Below the pieces are notes generated by a model. It was not told the origin of the DNA and made no database searches. It saw only the letters and a list, made by a program, of their open reading frames with translations. The translations under genes were made by a program, and so were the position numbers. DNA of 64,000 nt from Providencia vermicola (GTDB lineage Bacteria; Pseudomonadota; Gammaproteobacteria; Enterobacterales; Enterobacteriaceae), in contig NZ_CP048796.1 of the NCBI RefSeq assembly GCF_010748935.1, positions 2,607,001 to 2,671,000 on the forward strand. Direction: 5' to 3'. Below, piece by piece: positions 19,504 to 28,170 of this stretch (position 1 is its first letter; each line of letters starts with the position of its first letter).

Positions 19504-20259
19504 ATGCTCAAACAGTATTATCCACCAGCTGAATTGAATGGTTTTATTAGCTCCATCTTAATTTTTAAAAAATTTACTAAACCCATTAAAATTTTTCCTG
19601 GTACTGGCGCTGAGATTTGGGTTTCCACCAAAGAGTTACATTTATCAACAGCACAACAACAACAAGTTAGCCAATATCAACTTGTCATTCCCCGAGTCGA
19701 GACATTTACAGCAAAACCGAATCAAGGAAAATTAATTATATTACGTGTGCGTCATGATGCGGTGCGTTTTTTACTGCCTGAACGTACTTTAGCTTACACG
19801 GATAATCCCACCTCGCTTGAGAGCATATGGTCAGAACCTTGGTATCAAAACTTAATCAATGCTTCTTTTAAAGAGCTATTAGAATGTTTTACTGTGACTA
19901 AGGCCTCAAAACAGCATCAATTAGTCGATGATATATTGGCTATTCTCTATCGCCATCCAAACAAAAAGATTAACGATATTGCCGATGAAATGGGATATAG
20001 TGCACGTTTTATCCAAAAAGAATTTGTCAAAGAATATGGGATCACGCCTAAAAGATATCAGATAAATTGCCGTTTAGAACAATTACTTAAAAGCATGCTT
20101 CACGAGCAAGATACCTATCGTTGGCTGGAAACAGGCTATTATGATCAGTCTCACTTTTACCGTGATTTTAAGCGTTATTTTACCATGACCCCGTCCGCCT
20201 TCTTAAAGTCCAGCTATTCGTTTTTTTACAATACAAAAGCCAAGTACCCTTTAAGATAG
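19504..20259 (+). CDS. AraC-family transcriptional regulator
   Basis: 251 residues. The C-terminal third holds two helix-turn-helix units typical of AraC (KINDIADEMGYSARFIQKEF and TGYYDQSHFYRDFKRYFTMT). The N-terminal part (YYPPAELNGFISS, FPGTGAEIWV) resembles the DUF6597-type sensor domain of unknown ligand. The gene following 27 bases downstream encodes an antibiotic-biosynthesis-type monooxygenase, so the two are probably an operon and the regulator may control it. Neither gene is at this locus in E. coli. No strong ribosome site precedes the ATG. Confidence 0.85.
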   Translation: MLKQYYPPAELNGFISSILIFKKFTKPIKIFPGTGAEIWVSTKELHLSTAQQQQVSQYQLVIPRVETFTAKPNQGKLIILRVRHDAVRFLLPERTLAYTDNPTSLESIWSEPWYQNLINASFKELLECFTVTKASKQHQLVDDILAILYRHPNKKINDIADEMGYSARFIQKEFVKEYGITPKRYQINCRLEQLLKSMLHEQDTYRWLETGYYDQSHFYRDFKRYFTMTPSAFLKSSYSFFYNTKAKYPLR

Positions 20260-20286
20260 TTCTCAATACACATTAAGGAGAACGGA

Positions 20287-20574
20287 ATGAGTATTGTTGT
20301 ATATGCACAAATCACAACGGAAAATAAGGATGGGTATTTAACCAAGGATATTATCAAAAATTTAGCTAAATTAAGTCGACGTGAACAAGGGTGTATCAAA
20401 TACGACCTCTTCACTAAAGATGATGGCTACATTGTTTTTGAAGAATGGGAAAGTGCTGATGCTCTTGAGATGCATAAAAAATCAGCGCATTTTAAACTGT
20501 TGGTTGAAGCTATTGAACGTGATAATGCAAGCATCTCGATTAATTTTAGTGAAAATTATCAATGCAAAGATTAA
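20287..20574 (+). CDS. Antibiotic-biosynthesis-type (ABM) monooxygenase, YgiN-like
   Basis: Small protein of 95 residues with the dimeric ABM ferredoxin-like fold signature: beta strand start SIVVYAQITTE, EQGCIKYDLFTKDD, and FEEWESADALEMHKKSAHFK. Relatives such as E. coli YgiN act on quinols or as putative heme- and cofactor-free monooxygenases. TAAGGAG precedes the ATG. Cotranscribed with the AraC gene upstream by spacing. Substrate unknown. Confidence 0.85.
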   Translation: MSIVVYAQITTENKDGYLTKDIIKNLAKLSRREQGCIKYDLFTKDDGYIVFEEWESADALEMHKKSAHFKLLVEAIERDNASISINFSENYQCKD

Positions 20575-20580
20575 TTAAGT

Positions 20581-20626
20581 AAGTTAATGGCAAGGGCTGC
20601 AAAGCGCCCCCTCACCGTTAACTTTT
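20581..20626 (+). terminator. Hairpin 1 after the ABM gene
   Basis: AAGTTAATGG (20581-20590) pairs with CCGTTAACTT (20615-20624), with an inner GGGC/GCCC stem, followed by TT. Lies 7 bases after the ABM stop. Confidence 0.7.
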
Positions 20627-20682
20627 CAAACAAATAGGTTTTCACGCTAATGCATAACACCTTTAATTTGTTTGAATTTTTT
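20625..20682 (+). terminator. Hairpin 2 with T6 tail in the ABM-ribE spacer
   Basis: TTCAAACAAAT (20625-20635) pairs with ATTTGTTTGAA (20666-20676), followed directly by six T residues: a plus-strand intrinsic terminator. Confidence 0.75.
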
Positions 20683-20724
20683 AATGCTATAACCGCCGTT
20701 GATCTTACGGTGTTATAGCATTTT
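20683..20724. terminator. Hairpin 3 in the ABM-ribE spacer
   Basis: AATGCTATAAC (20683-20693) pairs with GTTATAGCATT (20712-20722), with an inner CCG/CGG pair set. It lies between convergent genes and could serve ribE or back up hairpin 2. Confidence 0.65.
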
Positions 20725-20757
20725 AAGTAAGCCTCACTGCCTACCCCGCTCGGGTAT

Positions 20758-21414
20758 TTAACTATCGCTCTCTTGTGTAAGCGCTTCTTGGGCTTTCTTT
20801 TCTTGTTCTTTCTGCGCTAAAACCCTTTCCACTGTATCTACAATGGCTTGCGTTTGTGGGTCTATTTCTATATTCACTTTGTCCCCTAAGCGTTTTTTAC
20901 CTAATGTCGTTCTTGCTAGGGTTTCAGGAATTAAATGAACACAAAAACGATTATTGATAACATCGCCTACCGTTAGGCTTATACCATCAATCGCAACAAA
21001 CCCTTTGTGCAAAATATATTTCATCAGCGATTTGTCATAAATAGACAGCCAAATTTGATGGTTATCTTCTGAGGTGAAAATTTTGCTAATTTCCGCGGTC
21101 GTCACAATGTGTCCTGATACCACATGACCACCTATTTCATCACCATATTTCGCGGCTCTTTCGATATTAACGACATCGCCAACTTTCAATTCGCCAAGAT
21201 TGGTCAGCCTTAATGTTTCCTTGATGAGATCAAAACTAACATACTCGCCATCTATTTTTGTCACGGTCAAGCAACAACCATTATGCGCAACTGAAGCGCC
21301 GGTTTCTAACCCGACAAGTAGTTCTGGTGTAAATTTCATCACATGGGTACGAAAATTCGCTCTTTCCGTGACCTCAATAATTGGGGCTGTGCCTTGAACA
21401 ATACCTGTAAACAT
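20758..21414 (-). CDS. ribE: Riboflavin synthase alpha subunit
   Basis: Dismutates two 6,7-dimethyl-8-ribityllumazine molecules to riboflavin and the pyrimidinedione substrate. 218 residues with two lumazine-binding barrels: N-terminal [12 protein letters not shown] and [12 protein letters not shown]-terminal [14 protein letters not shown]. The C-terminal tail ([17 protein letters not shown]) is Glu/Lys/Gln-rich. E. coli calls this gene ribC or ribE and places it between cfa and mdtK, as here apart from the AraC-ABM insertion. Confidence 0.96.
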   Translation of the reverse strand: MFTGIVQGTAPIIEVTERANFRTHVMKFTPELLVGLETGASVAHNGCCLTVTKIDGEYVSFDLIKETLRLTNLGELKVGDVVNIERAAKYGDEIGGHVVSGHIVTTAEISKIFTSEDNHQIWLSIYDKSLMKYILHKGFVAIDGISLTVGDVINNRFCVHLIPETLARTTLGKKRLGDKVNIEIDPQTQAIVDTVERVLAQKEQEKKAQEALTQESDS

Positions 21415-21697
21415 AATGATTCTCAGTGCTGTGAATTGATAGACTCAGTTTACCTGACATTTCTTAGAGATCTACCTAATTTGAGTGGTTTTATCTAACC
21501 TCGTAATGAATTCTTCTAGGCCATCACACTTGTCTATTAATGACTTTATTTGATATTCAGACTTGCGAGCCATTGGATTAAATTATTAAAAGAGTTAAAA
21601 TATAACGTTGCTATTAACTATTTGATATATCAAAAATCATTAGCATTTCTTTTTCTAAATTCTATTAATCAGTGTTTATTACTCTAAAGGTGTATGC

Positions 21698-23071
21698 GTG
21701 CAGAAATATTTTACAGAAGCGCGTAGCTTGCTAGCTCTCGGCATTCCGATCATTCTTGCCCAATTTTCACAAACTGCAATGGGTTTTGTGGATACCGTCA
21801 TGGCAGGTAGCGTCAGTGAAACTGAGATGTCAGCAGTTGCAGTCGGATTTTCTATCTGGCTGCCAGCTATTCTTTTTGGTCAAGGGCTATTAATGGCATT
21901 GACACCTATCGTCGCTCAGATGAATGGTTCCGGTCGCCGTAATTTAATTGGTAATCAAATTCAGCAGGGATTATGGCTCGCCTTCTTTCTTTCACTTGGC
22001 GTGATTTTTTTACTTTATAATAGCAAGTTAATCATCGGCAACATGCCACATATTGATGAAGAACTGGCAGATAAATCGGTTCGTTTCTTGCATGCCATTA
22101 TGTGGGGGGCGCCTGGTTATTTATTTTATCAAGTGTTCCGTAGCCAGTGTGAAGGCCTGTCAAAAACCAAACCGGGGATGGTGATTGGTTTTCTGGGTCT
22201 AATGGTTAACATTCCGATTAACTACATCTTTATTTATGGCCATTTTGGTGCGCCTGCGTTAGGTGGCGTGGGTTGTGGTGTTGCAACGGCGTCGGTTTAT
22301 TGGGTTATGTGTTTAATGATGCGTTGGTATGTTCGAAGAGCGCCGACACAACGTGATATTAGAGCGACCCAACGATTTGCGTCCCCTAACCCACAAATTA
22401 TGAAACGTATTTTTGTATTAGGTGTACCTATTGGTTTAGCGTTGTTCTTTGAAGTGACATTATTTGCCATCGTTGCCTTGATGGTCGCGCCATTAGGTGT
22501 TGTCGCTGTAGCGGGTCACCAAGTTGCATTAAACTTCAGCTCAGTGATGTTTATGTTCCCATTGTCATTAGGCATTGCAGCGACGATTCGTGTTGGCTAT
22601 AACCTTGGGCAGCAATCCACTGAGGCCGCCAAAGTCTCCTCTTATACCAGTTTGGTTGTTGGGTTATTAGTCGCTTGCATGACGGCGATCCTCACTGCAA
22701 CCTTACGTGAACCTATCGCCTTAATGTATAACAAGAGTCCTGAAGTCGTCGTACTGGCTTCAAGCTTAATGCTATTTGCAGCCATTTATCAGTTATCGGA
22801 TTCAGTACAAGTTATCGGTGCAGGTATCCTACGTGGCTATAAAGATACTCGTTCTATTTTCTTTATTACTTTTACCGCCTATTGGATTTTAGGGTTACCT
22901 ATTGGGTATGTGCTCGCTTTAACAGATATCCTATTGCCAGCGATGGGGCCTCAAGGTTTTTGGATTGGCTTTATTGTTGGTCTGAGCGCTGCCGCTATCG
23001 GTATGGCAACGCGTATTTGGTGGATCCATAAACAACCTGATAGCGTTGTGCTGTTACGATCAACACGCTAG
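21698..23071 (+). CDS. mdtK: Multidrug efflux MATE transporter MdtK (NorM)
   Basis: Na+ or H+ coupled multidrug exporter of the inner membrane. 457 residues, 12 predicted helices, as in E. coli MdtK. The start is the GTG at 21701 or the nearby frame start; [21 protein letters not shown] matches family N-termini, and AAAGG lies upstream. Conserved MATE segments [10 protein letters not shown] and [14 protein letters not shown] are visible. Divergent from ribE across 283 bases in which I see no gene. Confidence 0.95.
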   Translation: MQKYFTEARSLLALGIPIILAQFSQTAMGFVDTVMAGSVSETEMSAVAVGFSIWLPAILFGQGLLMALTPIVAQMNGSGRRNLIGNQIQQGLWLAFFLSLGVIFLLYNSKLIIGNMPHIDEELADKSVRFLHAIMWGAPGYLFYQVFRSQCEGLSKTKPGMVIGFLGLMVNIPINYIFIYGHFGAPALGGVGCGVATASVYWVMCLMMRWYVRRAPTQRDIRATQRFASPNPQIMKRIFVLGVPIGLALFFEVTLFAIVALMVAPLGVVAVAGHQVALNFSSVMFMFPLSLGIAATIRVGYNLGQQSTEAAKVSSYTSLVVGLLVACMTAILTATLREPIALMYNKSPEVVVLASSLMLFAAIYQLSDSVQVIGAGILRGYKDTRSIFFITFTAYWILGLPIGYVLALTDILLPAMGPQGFWIGFIVGLSAAAIGMATRIWWIHKQPDSVVLLRSTR

Positions 23072-23101
23072 TTGAGCGAATAATCAGCAAATTATCGTAT
23101 T

Positions 23102-23167
23102 GGGGAATGTATTTTCGACTTAGTCGCTGTAAATACGAGCAAACTATCACGAAAATACATTTTCCCC
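23102..23167. repeat. Long inverted repeat between mdtK and the tRNA cluster
   Basis: GGGGAATGTATTTTCG (23102-23117) is the inverse of 23150-23167 except for two extra A residues, leaving a loop of about 32 bases. It could fold into a long hairpin after mdtK and may end that transcript before the tRNA promoter that starts at 23168. Confidence 0.7.
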
Positions 23168-23196
23168 TTGCCAGAACGGCGACAGAAAGTTAATAT
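23168..23196 (+). promoter_or_regulatory. Sigma70 promoter of the tRNA-Val cluster
   Basis: TTGCCA (23168-23173), a 17-base spacer, then TAATAT (23191-23196), with a short C-rich stretch about ten bases after the -10, 33 bases upstream of the first tRNA. Confidence 0.7.
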
Positions 23197-23229
23197 TCGT
23201 TCCCGTTGTCACCCAGACAATTTTGAAAT

Positions 23230-23306
23230 GCGTCCGTAGCTCAGTTGGTTAGAGCACCACCTTGACATGGTGGGGGTCGGTAGTTCGAGTCTACTCGGAC
23301 GCACCA
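23230..23306 (+). tRNA. valV: tRNA-Val (anticodon GAC), copy 1
   Basis: 77 bases including encoded CCA. Acceptor GCGTCCG pairs with CGGACGC, D loop AGCTCAGTTGGTTAGAGC, anticodon stem-loop ACCACCTTGACATGGTGG with anticodon GAC, T arm GTTCGAGTC. E. coli also has tandem valV/valW between mdtK and pykF. Confidence 0.97.
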
Positions 23307-23332
23307 TTCAAAAACGTCAATGAAATCATAAT

Positions 23333-23409
23333 GCGTCCGTAGCTCAGTTGGTTAGAGCACCACCTTGACATGGTGGGGGTCGGTAGTTCGAGTCTACTCG
23401 GACGCACCA
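23333..23409 (+). tRNA. valW: tRNA-Val (anticodon GAC), copy 2
   Basis: Identical in sequence to copy 1, 77 bases with CCA, separated from it by 26 bases. Confidence 0.97.
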
Positions 23410-23436
23410 TTTCAAAGACGTCAACGAAATTGTAAT

Positions 23437-23513
23437 GCGTCCGTAGCTCAGTTGGTTAGAGCACCACCTTGACATGGTGGGGGTCGGTAGTTCGAGTCTA
23501 CTCGGACGCACCA
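23437..23513 (+). tRNA. tRNA-Val (anticodon GAC), copy 3
   Basis: Third identical copy, after a 27-base spacer that closely resembles the spacer between copies 1 and 2, indicating tandem duplication of a unit of about 104 bases. No clear terminator follows. Confidence 0.97.
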
Positions 23514-23922
23514 TCTTATCATTCTCTAGTATCATCAATATCCGCTTATATTCATGCATTAGTGCACATAACTTGATTTTGTTGCGCAACTTCCCATCTT
23601 AAAACCATCATTTTTTGATCTGAAATATCCCTTCGCTCAATTTTGTAAAATTTGATTTGTCTCACAGTTTTTTGTTGTCTATAATAAGCTCACTAGCTGA
23701 AAGGTTTCATCAAAAATAAATCAGTAAGTTAGCTTTAGTGATTTAGGTTACAATAACAATAATTTACATAAAAAATGAGATCTAATTCACAACATAATTG
23801 GATTAAACACCAGACCGTCGCCTATTCTTAATACAATGTGTTGCGCAACTTTTAATATTCTGCGCACCGTAAATAAGCCGGCGACGATACCGATTTCCTT
23901 TATAACCTTTAGATAGACTGCC
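23514..23922 (+). other. Leader and promoter region of pykF
   Basis: No gene seen. Holds the pykF promoter and Cra-type site (annotated separately), leaving a predicted untranslated leader of about 230 bases. Confidence 0.6.
23657..23709 (+). promoter_or_regulatory. pykF promoter with Cra (FruR)-type operator
   Basis: TTGTCT (23657-23662), 17-base spacer, TATAAT (23680-23685). Just downstream, TGAAAGGTTTCA (23698-23709) differs by one base from the palindrome TGAAACGTTTCA and fits the Cra consensus with one mismatch. Cra binding there would block transcription, as known for pykF in E. coli. Sites are seen; regulation is inferred. Confidence 0.75.
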
Positions 23923-25335
23923 ATGAAAAAAACCAAAATTGTTTGTACCATCGGCCCAAAAACCGAATCAGAAGAAAAATTGAGTCAACTTCTTGATGCA
24001 GGCATGAATGTCATGCGTCTTAACTTCTCCCACGGCGACTATGAAGAACATGGTCAACGTATCAAAAACCTACGCGCAGTCTGTGCGAGAACAGGCAAAC
24101 AAGCCGCTATCCTGCTTGATACTAAAGGACCAGAAATCCGCACAATGAAACTCGAAGGCGGTAATGACGTTTCTTTAGTCGCTGGTCAAACTTTCACATT
24201 CACGACAGACACCTCAGTCATCGGTAATAAAGATAAAGTTGCCGTAACCTATGCGGGTTTAACGTCTGATCTGAATGCTGGTGATACCGTTTTAGTTGAT
24301 GATGGTTTGATTGGTATGAAAGTGAAAGATGTCACCGCAACAGAAGTTATCTGTGAAGTCTTAAATAATGGTGACTTAGGCGAGAAAAAAGGCGTTAACC
24401 TACCAGGCGTATCTATCGGCCTACCTGCTCTCGCAGAAAAAGATAAAGAAGACTTGGTGTTTGGTTGTGAACAAGGCGTTGATTTTGTCGCTGCCTCTTT
24501 TATCCGTAAACGTTCTGACGTTGAAGAAATTCGTGCGCATCTGAAAAAACATGGCGGCGAGAATATTCAAATTATCTCAAAAATTGAGAACCAAGAAGGT
24601 TTAAATAATTTTGATGAGATCCTTGAAGCTTCTGACGGTATCATGGTTGCTCGTGGAGATTTGGGTGTTGAGATCCCAGTAGAAGAAGTCATTTTCGCGC
24701 AAAAAATGATGATTGAAAAATGTATTGCTGCACGCAAAGTGGTTATCACAGCAACACAAATGTTAGATTCAATGATCAAAAACCCTCGCCCTACTCGTGC
24801 CGAAGCGGGTGACGTAGCGAACGCTATCCTCGATGGTACCGATGCCGTGATGCTTTCTGGTGAAAGTGCGAAAGGTAAATACCCTATTGAAGCAGTCACT
24901 ATCATGGCAACGATTTGTGAGCGTACTGACCGTGTTATGCCTTCACGTATCGATAACCAAAAACCTGGTCAGCGTTTACGCGTCACCGAAGCCGTTTGCC
25001 GTGGTGCAGTAGAAATGTCACAAAAATTGGAAGTACCACTGATCGTTGTGGCAACTTTCGGTGGTAAATCTGCAAAATCGGTCCGTAAATATTTCCCTAC
25101 CGCACCAATTTTAGCATTGACCACCAATGAAGAGACGGCGCGTCAGCTGTTATTGGTAAAAGGGGTTATTCCAATGATGGTCGGTGGATTCACGTCAACA
25201 GATGACTTCTATCGTGAAGGTAAACGTGCAGCGCTAAATAGTGGTCTCGCTAAAGAAGGTGATGCCATTGTCATGGTTTCTGGCGCACTCGTACCAAGTG
25301 GAACAACAAATACTTCATCAGTACACGTTTTATAA
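23923..25335 (+). CDS. pykF: Pyruvate kinase I (fructose 1,6-bisphosphate activated)
   Basis: Last step of glycolysis: phosphoenolpyruvate plus ADP to pyruvate plus ATP. 470 residues, as in E. coli PykF. N-terminal [18 protein letters not shown], substrate and metal-binding [23 protein letters not shown], the catalytic Lys region [13 protein letters not shown] and [12 protein letters not shown] are all present. The C-terminal allosteric domain is intact. Followed by a strong terminator. Confidence 0.98.
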   Translation: MKKTKIVCTIGPKTESEEKLSQLLDAGMNVMRLNFSHGDYEEHGQRIKNLRAVCARTGKQAAILLDTKGPEIRTMKLEGGNDVSLVAGQTFTFTTDTSVIGNKDKVAVTYAGLTSDLNAGDTVLVDDGLIGMKVKDVTATEVICEVLNNGDLGEKKGVNLPGVSIGLPALAEKDKEDLVFGCEQGVDFVAASFIRKRSDVEEIRAHLKKHGGENIQIISKIENQEGLNNFDEILEASDGIMVARGDLGVEIPVEEVIFAQKMMIEKCIAARKVVITATQMLDSMIKNPRPTRAEAGDVANAILDGTDAVMLSGESAKGKYPIEAVTIMATICERTDRVMPSRIDNQKPGQRLRVTEAVCRGAVEMSQKLEVPLIVVATFGGKSAKSVRKYFPTAPILALTTNEETARQLLLVKGVIPMMVGGFTSTDDFYREGKRAALNSGLAKEGDAIVMVSGALVPSGTTNTSSVHVL

Positions 25336-25387
25336 TCGTAATATTACCTATAGCATGACTTTACTATAGGCACTCCGATTATCTTTG

Positions 25388-25420
25388 AAACGGGAAAAAC
25401 TCACTTTTTCCCGTTTTTTT
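25388..25420 (+). terminator. Terminator of pykF
   Basis: Twelve-base perfect stem AAACGGGAAAAA / TTTTTCCCGTTT with a five-base loop, running into T7. Confidence 0.92.
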
Positions 25421-25879
25421 ATTTATCTCCGACATTTCAATAACACAATTCACAGGACTTTGTCCTAGCGCAATAAACAGGTCGTCGTTATCCGCTAATT
25501 TCAGACTAATACTATTCGTCTAATATAGAAGGCTATTTTGGTTTAACATAAAATGCTTTCATTAGATAACTTTTTAATTTATGACATTATTGCAATCTAT
25601 TATTCATTTGCTATATTAGACTAATATCTGAGAGCTAACTGAGTTCTACCGAATAATAGCCTTGAGAGTTAAAAATTAATTTTCTTATTTTTCCTACTAT
25701 CTGGCGTAAAGTATTTCTAGCAAAACTGGAAATTAAGTACTAGCATAAGACTAAGTGGGTACCATTCCACAACACATTAAGTGTTAAAGTGGATAAGTAG
25801 ATGTGGAGCAATCTAATATCTATTTTGTTGGTAGCTTACTTTGATATTTTCAAGATAAATCTATCTAGAGGGTAAAATA
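25421..25879 (+). other. Intergenic region upstream of lpp with interleaved repeats
   Basis: No protein-like frame. GTCTAATATAG (25518-25528) and AAGGCTATT (25529-25537) are each followed by their inverse, CTATATTAGAC (25611-25621) and AATAGCCTT (25655-25663), in interleaved order. AGACTAATA is also a direct repeat at 25503-25511 and 25617-25625. The lpp promoter must lie near the right end; the TCTAGAGGGTA element before the lpp start matches the conserved lpp leader. Confidence 0.55.
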
Positions 25880-26116
25880 ATGATTCGTACTAAAATTGTA
25901 CTGGGCTCTATCGTATTAGCTTCAGCATTACTGGCGGGTTGTTCTAACAGCACTGAAGTGCAAAAACTCTCTTCAGACGTGCAAACTCTGAATGGTAAAG
26001 TTGATCAACTGAGCAACGATGTTCAGACTATCCGTGCTGAAGTACAAGCTGCACAACAAGAAGCAGCTCGTGCTAACCAACGTCTTGATAACCAAGTTCG
26101 TTCTTACAAAAAGTAA
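25880..26116 (+). CDS. lpp: Major outer membrane (Braun) lipoprotein Lpp
   Basis: 78 residues. Signal peptide [21 protein letters not shown] with lipobox LAGC and lipidated Cys21; then the heptad coiled coil that trimerises; ends in Lys78, the residue joined to peptidoglycan by L,D-transpeptidases. An L,D-transpeptidase gene follows convergently. TCTAGAGGG upstream matches the E. coli lpp ribosome site region. Confidence 0.98.
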   Translation: MIRTKIVLGSIVLASALLAGCSNSTEVQKLSSDVQTLNGKVDQLSNDVQTIRAEVQAAQQEAARANQRLDNQVRSYKK

Positions 26117-26174
26117 GTTTAAATTAGCTGCGATATAGCAAGTATGTTTTGATATCGTACAATAAATAATAATA

Positions 26175-26206
26175 AGAGGGCCTAATTTTTAGGCCCTTAT
26201 TTTTTG
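26175..26206. terminator. Terminator of lpp
   Basis: GGGCCTAA (26178-26185) pairs with TTAGGCCC (26189-26196), with flanking A and T tracts, 60 bases after the lpp stop and shared with the convergent transpeptidase gene. Confidence 0.9.
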
Positions 26207-26222
26207 TACTTTAAAACCCCAA

Positions 26223-27296
26223 TCAGTGGCTTTCAGACTCCTGATACACAGGCTGAGGCTGTGTAATGGTAAACTGATCGATCGGTTTTAATTCAGGATA
26301 ATGTCCCTGATCAGAAGCTTCCTCACTCTTTTCTGGTTCGTTGACTGCGTATTCAGGTTCATATTGTCTCTCTACGCCCTGCTCTGCATTCACCTTCACA
26401 GGCAACCCTGAACGTCTTGCCAGCTCTTTTTCCACTAAGGATTTATCAATGCCTTCATTCTCAAGGAAACGTTTGAAATCATCAGATAGCGGGATAGGCA
26501 TCGTTTGGGGATCATCTGTCGCTTTCTTCGAAAGGGGTTGGTGTACTTCAATATAGTAGCTACCATCTGGCTCTTTGGAATACTTAACAGGCTGGTTAAT
26601 AACCTGAACGCGCGTTCCTTTAGGTACCGTTTTAAACAAGGCTTCAATATCATCAGGGCGTAAACGAATACATCCCGAGCTCACACGCATACCAATCCCA
26701 AAATCGGCATTAGTCCCATGAATTAAGTATTCACCTCTGCCGTAGGCTAAGCGTAGTGCATAGAGTCCCATTGGGTTATCTGGCCCAGCAGGTACTACCG
26801 CTGGTAATGTAATACCTTCTTTTGCATAATTTTTACGAATATTGGCTGTAGGTGTCCACGTCGGATCTTTAATTGATTGACTAACCGACGTCACCATTTC
26901 CGGTGTGTCACGACCTAATTGACCAATACCGATCGGGTAGACGACCACTTCTTGGCTACCAGCAGGATAGTAATAGAGCCTTAATTCAGCAAGGTTGATA
27001 ACAATGCCCGTTCTAGGCGTGGCGGGGAGTAACATTTGAGTTGGGATAATCAACTCTTTTCCCGCTTCCGGTAAATAAGGATCAGTACCTGGGTTCGCTT
27101 CTAACATCGCAAGTAAACCGATTTGATATTCACTGGCGATCATTTCTAGCGAACGCCCATCATCAGGTACGACATAACGCGCATTTTCCCCGATAAGACG
27201 CGTATTGCTATCTGGTAATGGATAATCCATTGCTTGCACTGGCGACAGCAATGCACTCGCTATAAACAAACTTGCTACAGTTAACGCTTTCTTCAT
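26223..27296 (-). CDS. ldtE: L,D-transpeptidase, LdtE (YnhG)-like
   Basis: Periplasmic YkuD-domain enzyme forming 3-3 peptidoglycan cross-links; some paralogues anchor Lpp. The start at 27296 (MKKALTVASLFIASALLSPV) gives a signal peptide and has GGAG upstream. After a LysM-like segment comes the YkuD domain with HGTNADFGIGMRVSSGCIRL, which holds the catalytic Cys. 357 residues, longer than the 334 I recall for E. coli LdtE because of a Glu/Pro-rich C-terminal tail. E. coli ynhG also adjoins lpp; which link type it makes cannot be read from sequence. Confidence 0.9.
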   Translation of the reverse strand: MKKALTVASLFIASALLSPVQAMDYPLPDSNTRLIGENARYVVPDDGRSLEMIASEYQIGLLAMLEANPGTDPYLPEAGKELIIPTQMLLPATPRTGIVINLAELRLYYYPAGSQEVVVYPIGIGQLGRDTPEMVTSVSQSIKDPTWTPTANIRKNYAKEGITLPAVVPAGPDNPMGLYALRLAYGRGEYLIHGTNADFGIGMRVSSGCIRLRPDDIEALFKTVPKGTRVQVINQPVKYSKEPDGSYYIEVHQPLSKKATDDPQTMPIPLSDDFKRFLENEGIDKSLVEKELARRSGLPVKVNAEQGVERQYEPEYAVNEPEKSEEASDQGHYPELKPIDQFTITQPQPVYQESESH

Positions 27297-27530
27297 ACCG
27301 ACTCCAGGGAATAATACCATATGCATACTCTAATTATTCAAGGTGCAACTTAAAGCCTCATGAGTATACCGTTTAGTGAGAGATGTACATAATAGCAACT
27401 ATATTACATATCTTTAATAGCTATTAAATATTTTAGGCTGTAACCGCTGCCGTGGGCTGACGAAACGACATACAATCATTAATGAATAGGTTAACAATTC
27501 ACTTAAGTACCGTTGATAGGAATAACACGA

Positions 27531-27560
27531 AAAAAGAGCAGGGAAATGCATTCCCCTGCT
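27531..27560 (-). terminator. Terminator of sufE
   Basis: A 24-base near-palindrome AGCAGGGaAATGCATTcCCCTGCT (27537-27560, one mismatch per arm) followed on the minus strand by CTTTTTT. Confidence 0.85.
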
Positions 27561-27566
27561 TACCGC

Positions 27567-27983
27567 TTATTGTAACTCGGTTGCTCGAGACAAAATGGTA
27601 CGGATCATTGCATTTAACCCTTGAGTGCGTGACGGGGTTAAATGCTGCTCTAAAGCAAGTTGCGAAAAAAATGCTTTTACATCTAACGACAGAATATCTG
27701 CTGCTGTTTTATCCTGAAAAAGAATAATGACTATTGCCACTAACCCTTTCACAATAGCTGCATCACTGTCACCAGCAAAATGAATGCGGCCATCCGCTTG
27801 CTTTTGCATGTCTATCCATACTTGGCTCTGACAACCTGCAATCAGGTTCTTGTCACTACGCTGTTGCTCTGTTAATGCCGTTAAACGTCCACCAAGCTCT
27901 ATCATATACAGATAACGCTCTTCCCAGTTTTGGCAACGTGCAAAATTCCGTAGCAATTTATGTTCATCGGGTAAAGCAGGCAT
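27567..27983 (-). CDS. sufE: Cysteine desulfuration protein SufE
   Basis: Accepts persulfide from SufS and hands sulfur to SufBCD. 138 residues; the acceptor is Cys51 ([10 protein letters not shown]). AAGGAAAG precedes the ATG. In E. coli sufE follows sufS directly; here 187 bases and a strong terminator separate them, so sufE probably has its own promoter. Confidence 0.96.
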   Translation of the reverse strand: MPALPDEHKLLRNFARCQNWEERYLYMIELGGRLTALTEQQRSDKNLIAGCQSQVWIDMQKQADGRIHFAGDSDAAIVKGLVAIVIILFQDKTAADILSLDVKAFFSQLALEQHLTPSRTQGLNAMIRTILSRATELQ

Positions 27984-28106
27984 ACTTCTTTCCTTAAAAA
28001 GTCACAAATGTATCTAAGCTTAGTTGGCCTGATTAACGCTTTGTTTATTATCGATTCATGATGGAGATAAGGCTAACTCAGTACAAAACTCGTTATGCTA
28101 ATAATT

Positions 28107-28134
28107 AAAAAAGCCAATCGTGATTGGCTTTTTC
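28107..28134. terminator. Terminator after sufS
   Basis: AAAAAGCCAATC (28108-28119) pairs with GATTGGCTTTTT (28122-28133). A and T tracts flank it, so it works on both strands. It lies between sufS and sufE. Confidence 0.9.
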
Positions 28135-28170
28135 AGTCAATAATAACAAAAAATCATCAGGCGTTAATGC

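Noticed and set aside
20575..20757. FMN riboswitch near ribE
   Set aside because: The structured region is downstream of ribE (minus strand) and lacks the RFN conserved elements; it is a terminator zone.
23344..23589. 81-residue minus-strand frame
   Set aside because: It is the antisense of two tRNA-Val genes; the repeated PSRLELPTP-like residues are a well-known artefact of reading tRNA backwards.
27482..27727. 81-residue plus-strand frame
   Set aside because: Runs through the sufE terminator and antisense to sufE; no ribosome site.
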